From Marinobacter orientalis (GTDB lineage: Bacteria; Pseudomonadota; Gammaproteobacteria; Pseudomonadales; Oleiphilaceae): a DNA stretch of 64,000 bases. Position 1 is the stretch's first letter, and each line of letters opens with the position of its first letter. This document shows positions 53,748 to 61,579 of this stretch, in pieces. The DNA lies in the NCBI RefSeq assembly GCF_004792665.1, contig NZ_SRZX01000001.1:186001-250000 (forward strand). Reading direction: 5' to 3'. The notes under the pieces are model-generated. The model was not told the origin of the DNA. It saw only the letters and a list, made by a program, of their open reading frames with translations, and did no database searches. A program made the position numbers and the translations under genes.

Positions 53748-55109
53748 TTAATACTTCGACCAGCAACCGCCGACCAGCTTAATTACCCGCTCCAGCATTG
53801 GGTCTTTGCCTTCCTCGCGCCCTTTTCGGCCAAGGTACTTGAGACGGATGTGTGGCGGGATGCCGACATCTTCGTATATCTCACCGTCGTAGGCCCGGTA
53901 GATTTCATTGGACAAGGTCAGGTGCCAGCCATTTGGCAGATGGCGATCGAGCGTGTCGGAAAGGATGCCCTGGGTAGGCTCGCCAATAAGGGTGAGACGG
54001 GGATGCTGCAGCAATGAGAGCACGAAGATTTCTGCGGCACTGGCCGTTAGCTCGCTGGTCAGCACAAACAGGTTGCCCTGGTAAGTCTCATTGACAGGCG
54101 TGATATGGACAGACTGCTTTCCGGTGAATCCATTGCCATGACGGGCTGACTTGGTGAAAGCCAGCCGTTTGCGATCCATCAGGTACGCTGAAAAGCGCAG
54201 TGCGACACCATCGTACCCCCCACCATTATTGCGAAGATCGACCACCAGATTGGGGAGCTCGCCAACATCTGCCAGCACCCTCTTCATCACACTATCGACC
54301 GCACTGAGATCTGCAGCCGGTTTGCCTGACTTGCCGCTTTGCCCGGCCATGGCCCGGATATTCAGGTAACCGATGAGGTCATTAAGGCGCCCCCACTCCA
54401 CCAGCCGGTTGCCGCCATGGCTAACGGCGCTTGCGAGATAATCCTCATGGATCACGTCACGCGCCGACTCGTTGAGATCGCCCAGGTAGCTGATGAGCTC
54501 CCGGTCATCATTGGCGTCTTCAAGTTCCCGTGTCAGCCGCCTGAAGAGCGCCGGCTGGGCACCTGCCCTGTAATGACCCCAAGGTGAATGCAGACGAATA
54601 TGGCCATCCCTCAGGGGCCGTAGCATCGCAACCATGATGGCAAAGAGCGTTTCCTGTGATGTGTTCGCGTTAATCTGGGGAAGATAGTCATGATGCGCCC
54701 GGTCCCAGGCCACACCCTTGAGTTCAAACAGGGCGTATTGCTCGTGAAAGGTTCGCCAGAAAACGTCAAAGTTGTATTGCGGATCCTTAGCCCTGTGCCT
54801 GTGACTTTCAGTGACAGTGGCGGGCAATCCTTTCAGGCGACGGAAGCTGATACGTGCTACGCCAGTTACCCGATGGGCACTGAACGCCTGGCCACCAGGG
54901 GATACCGCCAAATCTTCGTAATAGTGGCCAAGCTCTTCAATACTGCCCGCATCAATCTTCAGGCAGCTGATGCTGGTTTCTTCAAAAAGGGTGTACCAAT
55001 CTTCCTCGATCAGCAGCACAGTGCCGTAACCCTGGGAACGCCAGACACCCTGCAGGCGCGCAAAATCAGAGCTGGAAAGAGAACTGCCGCGGCGTTGGGC
55101 GGTTTTCAT
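53748..55109 (-). CDS. S41-family (C-terminal processing) peptidase-like protein
   Basis: A 453-residue protein. The catalytic block reads LFVLTSELTASAAEIFVLSL (serine in SAAE) and GEPTQGILSDTLDRHLPNGW (lysine region); earlier VVDLRNNGGGYDGVALRF is the S41 strand. The N-terminal half holds DVFWRTFHEQYALFELKGVA and DGHIRLHS, as in tricorn-type interaction domains. No signal peptide, so probably cytoplasmic. The start at 55109 is preferred for its CTGGAG site; the gene follows the GST gene by 28 bases on the same strand. Confidence 0.8.
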   Translation of the reverse strand: MKTAQRRGSSLSSSDFARLQGVWRSQGYGTVLLIEEDWYTLFEETSISCLKIDAGSIEELGHYYEDLAVSPGGQAFSAHRVTGVARISFRRLKGLPATVTESHRHRAKDPQYNFDVFWRTFHEQYALFELKGVAWDRAHHDYLPQINANTSQETLFAIMVAMLRPLRDGHIRLHSPWGHYRAGAQPALFRRLTRELEDANDDRELISYLGDLNESARDVIHEDYLASAVSHGGNRLVEWGRLNDLIGYLNIRAMAGQSGKSGKPAADLSAVDSVMKRVLADVGELPNLVVDLRNNGGGYDGVALRFSAYLMDRKRLAFTKSARHGNGFTGKQSVHITPVNETYQGNLFVLTSELTASAAEIFVLSLLQHPRLTLIGEPTQGILSDTLDRHLPNGWHLTLSNEIYRAYDGEIYEDVGIPPHIRLKYLGRKGREEGKDPMLERVIKLVGGCWSKY

Positions 55110-55137
55110 AGAGGACTCCAGCTCCATTAGCTCCGCA

Positions 55138-55827
55138 CTACCGTATGACGTCCCGCAAAGACTGCTCAATCTGACCACCACAGTAGGCGTTACCCAATTC
55201 CCGCCGCTGATTGTCCAGAAAAGCACCTATAGAGGGGCGGCTTTCCATACGTTCGCAGAGGTTCGCCACCGTGGGGGAGTGGTGTTCCAAATCCCTGGCG
55301 AGTTCCGGAAAGCTGTGGACCAGGGAACCGAACAGTGCAGCAGTCGCAATATCGGCCACCGTGAGCCTGGTGCCCAGCAGATAGCCCGTGTCCGGCTTGA
55401 GGGAATGCGCCTGACCTGTCTTTTCAAATATGGTCATCCAGTCGGCCAGACGATGGGCCCGGAACTCCTGCCATGTGCCCTCTTCCCACATCACCATGCC
55501 ATTGTGGTTGGTGATTTCCATGAGGACATCGTTGCAGTCCAGAATCACCTTCAGGGCCAGGGTGTGTTGCTCAGCTTCGTCGGGAAGAAAATGGTACGCC
55601 TTCGCCAGATGCATGAGAATTGCCGGCATCTGGGCGAACCAGACCTGGGCCCTGCAGTCGTAAAGATAGGGTGGTGCCATCCCGGGGTACTGGATGTTCA
55701 GGTTTTTATCAGGGTAGACCTCGCTGGCATCCAGCTTGCGGTAATCCGCCCCAACCTCCTCCAGAAAAAGTTGAATAAAATTACCGCGAAAGGGCAGGCC
55801 CCAGTAATAGAGTTCGTAGTCCTGCAT
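55138..55827 (-). CDS. Glutathione S-transferase family protein
   Basis: A 229-residue GST-like fold: the start YELYYWGLPFRGNFIQLFLE gives the glutathione-binding serine/tyrosine region, and the C-terminal helical domain has GYLLGTRLTVADIATAALFG, the conserved N-capping box. It conjugates glutathione to electrophiles; the exact substrate is unknown. Same strand as the peptidase and probably one transcript. Confidence 0.85.
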   Translation of the reverse strand: MQDYELYYWGLPFRGNFIQLFLEEVGADYRKLDASEVYPDKNLNIQYPGMAPPYLYDCRAQVWFAQMPAILMHLAKAYHFLPDEAEQHTLALKVILDCNDVLMEITNHNGMVMWEEGTWQEFRAHRLADWMTIFEKTGQAHSLKPDTGYLLGTRLTVADIATAALFGSLVHSFPELARDLEHHSPTVANLCERMESRPSIGAFLDNQRRELGNAYCGGQIEQSLRDVIR

Positions 55828-55984
55828 TGTGACTCTCCCACTCTGACAGTTGAGAAGATAACTGTTGTCTGGAAGTGTAGCGCACAGGAAAAGACCCGAT
55901 CCGAAAGCCAGGTCTATTCAACTCAATACCGCTGGTTTAGCAACCTGGTTTCAAAAGCCGACAATGTTAGGAAAAACCGGAGCT

Positions 55985-56008
55985 GAAAATAGATCTGTCC
56001 CGGTTTTC
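55985..56008 (+). repeat. REP-like element
   Basis: Perfect TAG sub-type copy, starting a run of rearranged scraps to 56560. Confidence 0.96.
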
Positions 56009-56009
56009 A

Positions 56010-56093
56010 AGGATGGAAAAGGATACGCACAATCAATCCATTATCATTCTTCGGGTCTTGCACCAAAGGATGGATCCTGAGCCGCACCTCTGA
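56010..56093 (+). pseudogene. Duplicated 3' tail of parE
   Basis: From GGATGGAAAAGGATACGCAC to the stop TGA the sequence matches the last 27 codons of parE at 50080-50160 with few changes, and the match continues through the following repeat at 56126. The unit copied is therefore tail plus element, about 140 bases. Confidence 0.9.
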
Positions 56094-56125
56094 CCGCCCA
56101 ACTATATGATGGCTGGTTGCCAGCA

Positions 56126-56151
56126 GAATAAATAAGTCTGTCCCGGTTTCC
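56126..56151 (+). repeat. REP-like element copied with the parE tail
   Basis: Nearly identical to the copy at 50193, with one base changed near the end (GGTTTCC), showing both came from one event. Confidence 0.93.
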
Positions 56152-56222
56152 CGTGGCCTCTCAAACTGCGTAGTGCGTTCGATCAGCTCAAGCCGGCCGG
56201 CTCCGATAACCCGAAGGTTCGT
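56152..56222 (-). pseudogene. Fragment of the SRPBCC gene
   Basis: Minus-strand reading RVIGAGRLELIERTTQFERP matches RIIGAGRLELTERITQYERP of the intact gene at 12519-12953. It is joined without a gap to a RAYT remnant on its left end in reading direction. Confidence 0.85.
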
Positions 56223-56396
56223 CATCAGGCAATAGCTGAACACATCCAGCTCATAGATCTGCTTCCATTCCTGAACGTTTGCGAGGTAGTACTCTAAATC
56301 ACGGCGTTCGAAGGATGACGATTGGCGGTTATGACCGCGTTGAACAATATGATGGGGAAAACAAAGCACAATCACCCTGGCTTGTCTTGGTATCAG
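56222..56396 (-). pseudogene. RAYT transposase N-terminal part, fused to a gene scrap
   Basis: Reads PRQARVIVLCFPHHIVQRGH, then LEYYLANVQEWKQIYELDVF and SYCLMTN, the first 60 or so residues of a REP-associated transposase up to the point where the catalytic HVH should follow. Instead the SRPBCC scrap begins. The first methionine codon has changed (CTGATA). Confidence 0.88.
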
Positions 56397-56512
56397 GGCC
56401 TCCCTGCTCTTGAACCACAGAATCCTTTCTGTGTGCTGGCAGCTGATATTAACCGAAGTACGGAGAGGGTTGGTAGTCGCTCAAATAAGCTCTGAGCCAT
56501 CAGATAAGGCAC

Positions 56513-56560
56513 GAAAATAGATCTGTCCCGATTCTCCGGTCTTAATCTGTTCTGGTTTTC
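56513..56560 (+). repeat. REP-like element followed by a second degenerate copy
   Basis: TAG sub-type copy (CTGTCCCGATTCTC) and a second, CTTAATCTGTTCTGGTTTTC, at 56541. This is the last copy before the AT-rich island. Confidence 0.88.
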
Positions 56561-56838
56561 TTGATTTGTCGCCAACATTAATGAGACAGTATCGAGTACG
56601 TCTAATCCGAGCCAGAAATCAATGCTTAAGTCCAGACAGCGCATCCAAGACAGGTTCTCGGCCCTCTCAAAAATTGCCAAAAATGTTAGTTTGAGATTTT
56701 TATTTAATGCTTTACAGTTTCCGAAATTGAACATTTAACACTCGAATTGAAAGTTCTTTGAGAACGATTAAAACGGACTTCTGTAGCACAAAAAATTTTT
56801 TGCAATCTTACAATGAACTTAAATGGAAAGAAAATTAA

Positions 56839-57410
56839 GTGGGTAAAGAAACAAAAATACAATTAGAAACAAAACATGGCAAATTAATAACTTACACTCA
56901 CACTCTTAATAATGAAACGTGCGTGGTTATTAGAAGTGAAATACTCCCAAGATCACCATTCTTGAGAATCCATTCGTCTTGTTTGTTTAGCGAAAGTTTC
57001 CACGCCACAGATTGCGATTGCGCAAGCCAACTAGATGCAGCTCTTGAATATATCAAAAAAATGGTGGACTCATTATATATCTATATCAAGAGGGAAGAGG
57101 AATAGGGATTAGTGAAAAAGTAAAGTCAATACACCTAGAACAAACCAAGTCATTAAATACAGCTGAAGCATTCTCTGTATTAGGACATCAAGACGACCCT
57201 AGAAACTACGCAATAGCGATCGATGTTCTAAAAATAGAAAATATACAAAACGTAATAATTGCGACCAACAATCCAAATAAGGTGAAATCACTTCTGGAGA
57301 ACGGGATCACTGTAGAGAGCCGCATAAATCTAGACATCGAAAAAAATGAAACCATGACCAGGTATCTGGAAGCCAAAACCGAGGCGCTGGGCCACTATGA
57401 AAAAGATTGA
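56839..57410 (+). pseudogene. GTP cyclohydrolase II-like (RibA) gene with a frameshift
   Basis: Two frames join into one protein of about 190 residues. Frame one (GTG 56839 to stop 57103-57105) contains FLRIHSSCLFSESFHATDCD and CASQLDAAL, with the three zinc cysteines of GTP cyclohydrolase II. Near 57100 the frame must change by one base; frame two then reads GISEKVKSIHLEQTKSLNTA, IIATNNPNKVKSLLENGI and ends TRYLEAKTEALGHYEKD at 57410, as in RibA. RibA normally opens GTP to a pyrimidine for riboflavin. AT-rich, unlike its flanks. It overlaps the next gene by 14 bases. Confidence 0.8.
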
Positions 57411-58350
57411 GGATCTTCTATCAAAGGAGCTATTTAAGGTTGATCCAATTTCATGTATGGAGCACGCAAAGGTACTGAGTACGTACACCCGTCCAAGTGA
57501 AGAACTACCCTGGTCTTCGGAAGACAAGCAGGACCAACTCGTATTCAAAGTAGCGTTTATTTCTGTATGTCATCAATTCAACTGGGATTTCCTTCAATCA
57601 AAGATTGCCGAGGACTTATTTAAAAATCGTGAAAATATTCTTGAACGTTTGCAAGAAATTACTGCAGCAGATATTAGTGATCTTTTGAAAGATTATCCCA
57701 AACAACAGCGCGTCAGAGCAAAAGAACGAGCAAAGCTTCTGAGAGATATAGGGATACAAGTCAAGAATATTTTCGGTGACAAGTTCGACTTTTATCAGGA
57801 AATTTCGAAAACTAAATTTTCTGACGGATCTTTTCATAGAACCTTCGATTCCTTTATTGCATATTCTGAAGATCCTTTAAGGAAAAAAACCAATATATTG
57901 AGTCATGAACTTGTCAAGGAATCTATTATCAGGTTTGAAGACGAAGAGTTCGTGAAACCTGCCATTGATTACCATATCATGAGGGTATATTTAAGAACTG
58001 GCAGAGTGGTTCCAACGGATCCTGCAATATTCCAACAGCTTGGGAAAACGCCGAACCCCAGAGGAACATTGGTAAGAATACTGCGTGAGTCGGTTGCGGA
58101 AGCTGAGGAGCTCACAGCGTTTTACGCAGGGATAAACGTTGCGGACCTAAACTACATCGAATGGCAAGTCGCACGCTCTATTTGCACCAACGTCGATCCG
58201 AGATGTACTGCAACGGAAATAGGCGTCCCTGACGATGTAAAAAAACTATGCAGCCAGGGTTGCCCTTACAATCCATTTTGTACGGCTTTTAACTATGACA
58301 AAAGGTTCATTGAGTTAGAGGAACCAAAGTTCATAAGTAGAATGTATTAG
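57397..58350 (+). CDS. Fe-S protein resembling HhH-type DNA glycosylases
   Basis: A 317-residue protein. The last part has a cysteine series C-x6-C then C-x3-C-x5-C (RSICTNVDPRC, then CSQGCPYNPFC), close to the 4Fe-4S cluster of endonuclease III/MutY-type glycosylases. Upstream, RAKERAKLLRDIGIQV and KPAIDYHIMRVYLRTGRVVP are consistent with a helix-hairpin-helix glycosylase-like fold, but the usual catalytic Lys/Asp motif is not obvious. I do not recognise the family by name. AT-rich; coupled to the RibA-like gene and converging on the methyltransferase gene with a 2-base gap. Confidence 0.55.
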   Translation: MKKIEDLLSKELFKVDPISCMEHAKVLSTYTRPSEELPWSSEDKQDQLVFKVAFISVCHQFNWDFLQSKIAEDLFKNRENILERLQEITAADISDLLKDYPKQQRVRAKERAKLLRDIGIQVKNIFGDKFDFYQEISKTKFSDGSFHRTFDSFIAYSEDPLRKKTNILSHELVKESIIRFEDEEFVKPAIDYHIMRVYLRTGRVVPTDPAIFQQLGKTPNPRGTLVRILRESVAEAEELTAFYAGINVADLNYIEWQVARSICTNVDPRCTATEIGVPDDVKKLCSQGCPYNPFCTAFNYDKRFIELEEPKFISRMY

Positions 58351-58352
58351 TT

Positions 58353-59720
58353 TTAATTTGAAAAAATCAAAACATCTTCAGTATGCTCTTTTTTTCCTTC
58401 TTTTCCCTTTCTACCTTTTCCCAAGTTATTTATATTTATCCTTACTGACTCGCGGCGTAAAATTTTAGAATCAACGCCTAGGTAAGCAAACATTTCAACA
58501 GCAATATCACTCACAGGTATAAATAAATCTTTATAGGTATTATTCTGTAAAACAAGAATGCCACTCGCTTCTTGAGATAAAACAAACTTGACTCTTTCAA
58601 GGAAGAAAAACAGTGACCTAAAATACTGAACATAAGTCCATATATAATATGACCCACTAGCATAACTTCCATGACTCCTTATTGATTCCAAAATATGGTT
58701 GCATGTTTCCCCCCACCTTTCCTCACTCGGAGATTTATTTACTATCTTAGGCGTCCCAATCATCCTTCGGCGAGCCCCTTCGATATCAACTGGAACAAAT
58801 CCCGATAGAACAAGTAAATTTGGCAAGTGCTTAATTATGTAATCTAATCTGGTGAGATACGGTGGCGAAGTAATAATAAAGTTAACACGAATTCCAAGTA
58901 ATTCTGTCGTCAAATCTTCTACGCTAGCATTAAATATTTTTATATTTCTTCTACTTGCATAGATATGCAAATCTGACAAATCGGACATAATCACTTCCGA
59001 CATCGTTTGAGCTGGACCCATGATACTGCTTACGACATCCATCTCACCATCCTTAGCCTTCCGATACCAAGTGGGATTTGACCCTCTTACAACCTTGGCC
59101 GAACTTTCCGCAGCTATACACAAAGAAGTGAGAGCTACTACCTCCGAATCGTACTCCCCCTTCTCATCCTGCAAAATCGTATCTAAATAGTTTTTAGATC
59201 CATTTAATTTTATACTTTCTTTAATGCTGCCTATTACCTTAGCGGCATAATCAATACACGACTCTGAAAAAAAGCGGTAAGTTTCATCACAAAAATCAAC
59301 TTCATCGCTATAAACTGATGCAGGAGATTTCAAAATCTTCTGCACTTTATCTCTATCAAAATCTAGCGCAACCTTGCATCGGGACAATAAACAAGCGAAT
59401 GGGTCGAGATCAATACCGACAGCTGGCAGTCCCTTTTTTAGGCAGCTAACAAGTGTAGTTCCTGAACCAACGAACGGATCCAAAATAACCGAATCATCCT
59501 GCAGCCCCATTGCATCTATACTTTTATTTACGAACTCTTCAGAAAAAGATGCATAGAACTTAGTCCAGCCATGAACACCAAGCTTATCCTTAGCTTTGGT
59601 CTTTGCGGTGGGTAACAATCCTAATTGACTGTCCTCTGCTAACAAGCTTAACTGTTTAGCTCTCATTGCGCATGTCATCTCAAAAAAACAGCGGAATACC
59701 ATTAAACGAATAGCCGGCAA
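58353..59720 (-). CDS. DNA methyltransferase (N4-cytosine or N6-adenine type)
   Basis: A 455-residue methyltransferase. The S-adenosylmethionine site, ILDPFVGSGTTLVSCLKKGL with AVGIDLDPFACLLSRCKV, comes first (about residues 75-115), and the catalytic TSPPY (NFIITSPPYLTRLDYI) comes later (about residue 285), an order unlike the usual beta-class, with a long helical insert between. It could modify host DNA in a restriction-type system or be a solitary enzyme. ATG at 59666 is an alternative start with the same domain content. AT-rich. Diverges from the dCTP deaminase gene. Confidence 0.8.
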   Translation of the reverse strand: MPAIRLMVFRCFFEMTCAMRAKQLSLLAEDSQLGLLPTAKTKAKDKLGVHGWTKFYASFSEEFVNKSIDAMGLQDDSVILDPFVGSGTTLVSCLKKGLPAVGIDLDPFACLLSRCKVALDFDRDKVQKILKSPASVYSDEVDFCDETYRFFSESCIDYAAKVIGSIKESIKLNGSKNYLDTILQDEKGEYDSEVVALTSLCIAAESSAKVVRGSNPTWYRKAKDGEMDVVSSIMGPAQTMSEVIMSDLSDLHIYASRRNIKIFNASVEDLTTELLGIRVNFIITSPPYLTRLDYIIKHLPNLLVLSGFVPVDIEGARRRMIGTPKIVNKSPSEERWGETCNHILESIRSHGSYASGSYYIWTYVQYFRSLFFFLERVKFVLSQEASGILVLQNNTYKDLFIPVSDIAVEMFAYLGVDSKILRRESVRININNLGKGRKGKEGKKEHTEDVLIFSN

Positions 59721-59780
59721 CTATAGCACAATCCCCTAAAATGCGCTATCTTCCTTGAAAGTTTCAGGTTTGGATATACG

Positions 59781-60803
59781 ATGTACCTTACAGACAAAGA
59801 GCTCCACAACATCAGCGGCACCGTAATATCTGAGTGTAACCACCCAGATCACGCCTTCGACGCAGACAAACAGATTAAAACCTGTTCAATTGATATTCGA
59901 GTTTCCAATATATTCTGGATACCAAAAAGGCAGAGAAATAGCTTCGATTTAGGAAGAAGAAATATCTTTGAGGTATCCCCCAGAAGGATGTGGAAAAAAA
60001 TTGTTTTGGCTGACAACGAATCAATTACTTTAAAGCCTGGCCAAATGATACTTGGTCGGACCTATGAAAAAATTTCGATCCCAAAAGAAAATGTAGGCAA
60101 GCTCACAACTAGAAGTTCATTTGCAAGACTTGGATTATGGACGGCGGGGAATTGCGATCTGGTAAACCCTGGATATTCTGGACATGTCCCTCTGGAACTA
60201 ATGAATACCTCGCCTAACAAATTTGTGATTCACCCATATCTTCCTTTAAGTCAACTGTTCATAATGAGACTAGATGGTGAGCTTGGGAACTCTTATGACA
60301 GCGATCAATTAAACAGCAAATATGTTGACGATGATGGAGGTCCTTCTGTTTGGTGGCGTGACGAACTAGTTCAAAAAATATCTCGGCATATTGCTTCCAA
60401 TGCCCTTACAAAACCGGTTCTTGAAAGACTTCAAAAAGAAGTTCATAAACTCGATGATAGGTGCTTATTCAGGCTCGATAGATTTATAGATTCCAAAACC
60501 TTTTCAAATTCTGACGACTTGTTGAGCCAGTTTGCTAAATCAGAGAGAGCTCGATTTAGCTTATATAAATTTCGGCGTACAATCTTCCTTTGGGCGTTTC
60601 CAACAGCTTTAGCTTCACTCGTCATACCTGAACTTTTACAACCGGTTAGTAAAACAATAAGCTTGTTAAAAGACTTTGACGCCTCACTCTATACCAGAAT
60701 AGTGGCAACAACTATTCTTGCTTTTCCAGCTGCATATTATTTTTTCAGCAAAAAAGTGCGTTTTTTCCTTGATGAAAATGACAGGCAACAAGATGCTGAT
60801 TAG
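59781..60803 (+). CDS. dCTP deaminase-like protein with C-terminal membrane segments
   Basis: A 340-residue protein. The first 180 residues are a dCTP deaminase/dUTPase trimer fold: TRSSFARLGLWT carries the serine and arginine of the active site, and NPGYSGHVPLELMN the glutamate expected for deamination. The last 90 residues hold two hydrophobic segments (LWAFPTALASLVIPEL and VATTILAFPAAYYFF), which ordinary deaminases lack. The enzyme normally turns dCTP to dUTP; anti-phage deaminases use this to drain dCTP. Membrane anchoring is unusual. AT-rich gene, the last of the island. Confidence 0.8.
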   Translation: MYLTDKELHNISGTVISECNHPDHAFDADKQIKTCSIDIRVSNIFWIPKRQRNSFDLGRRNIFEVSPRRMWKKIVLADNESITLKPGQMILGRTYEKISIPKENVGKLTTRSSFARLGLWTAGNCDLVNPGYSGHVPLELMNTSPNKFVIHPYLPLSQLFIMRLDGELGNSYDSDQLNSKYVDDDGGPSVWWRDELVQKISRHIASNALTKPVLERLQKEVHKLDDRCLFRLDRFIDSKTFSNSDDLLSQFAKSERARFSLYKFRRTIFLWAFPTALASLVIPELLQPVSKTISLLKDFDASLYTRIVATTILAFPAAYYFFSKKVRFFLDENDRQQDAD

Positions 60804-60880
60804 GGATCAATTCTCGATCTCTAATAGGTGATTCATCCCGATACTTGAGCTCGTTTAAACGTGGGTTCTAAGCAATTGAA

Positions 60881-61579
60881 TCAAACTTTCAGATGTTTTC
60901 GGATCAACTCATCAGACAACTCCCCAATCTCCCCCTCAGCAACCCGCCGCCCACGGTCAAGGATGGCAAACCGATCCGCATACTTCCGCGCAAACGGCAA
61001 CTTCTGCTCAACCAGCAGCACCGTCAGCCCGTCTTCTTCGATTAATCGGCGAATAACCTCCCCAATCTGCGCCACAATATTCGGCTGAATACCCTCCCCC
61101 GGCTCATCCAGAATCAGCAGCCTGGGCTCAATCACCAGCGCCCGGCCAATGGCCAGCTGCTGTTGCTGCCCGCCAGAAAGATCGCCGCCTCTGCGGTTTT
61201 TCATTTCCTTCAGCACCGGAAACAGCTCATACACCCGCTCGGGGATTTTTTTGCTGCCGTCCTTGCGCACCGCCAGGCCGGTGCGGAGGTTTTCTTCCAC
61301 GGTCAGCAAGGGGAAGATCTGCCGTCCCTGGGGCACGTAGCCGATGCCGAGGCGTGAGCGGTCTTCGATTTTCTTTTTGGTGAGCTCCACGTCTTCGGCA
61401 AACTCAATGCTGCCGCTTTTGGTGGTTTCCTCGCCCATGATGCATTTCATCAGCGTGGTTTTGCCCACGCCGTTGCGGCCCATTACGCAGGTGCACTGGC
61501 CCTGGGGGACGTCCAGGTCCAGATCCCAGAGGGTGTGGCTTTCGCCGTAGTATTGGTTGATCTTCTGAATCTTCAGCAT
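60881..61579 (-). CDS. urtE: Urea ABC transporter ATP-binding protein UrtE
   Basis: A 232-residue ABC ATPase: Walker A in MGRNGVGKTTLMKCIMG, signature LSGGQQQQLAIGRAL and Walker B LLILDEPGEGIQPNI, matching UrtE (the PGEGIQPNIV wording is characteristic). It drives urea import with UrtD. The start at 61579 overlaps the stop of urtD (TAATG). Confidence 0.92.
   Translation of the reverse strand: MLKIQKINQYYGESHTLWDLDLDVPQGQCTCVMGRNGVGKTTLMKCIMGEETTKSGSIEFAEDVELTKKKIEDRSRLGIGYVPQGRQIFPLLTVEENLRTGLAVRKDGSKKIPERVYELFPVLKEMKNRRGGDLSGGQQQQLAIGRALVIEPRLLILDEPGEGIQPNIVAQIGEVIRRLIEEDGLTVLLVEQKLPFARKYADRFAILDRGRRVAEGEIGELSDELIRKHLKV

Noticed and set aside
22..56560. Repeats as integron attC sites with gene cassettes
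   Set aside because: Genes lie on both strands, the repeat lacks the attC core GTTRRRY with its partner, and no integrase is present.
22..56560. Repeats as a CRISPR array
   Set aside because: Copies are hundreds to thousands of bases apart with genes between them, vary in sequence and orientation, and no cas genes occur.
56393..56734. Minus-strand reading frame of 113 codons
   Set aside because: It is made of repeat copies and transposase leader read as protein (ENRDRSIF), with no domain or ribosome site.
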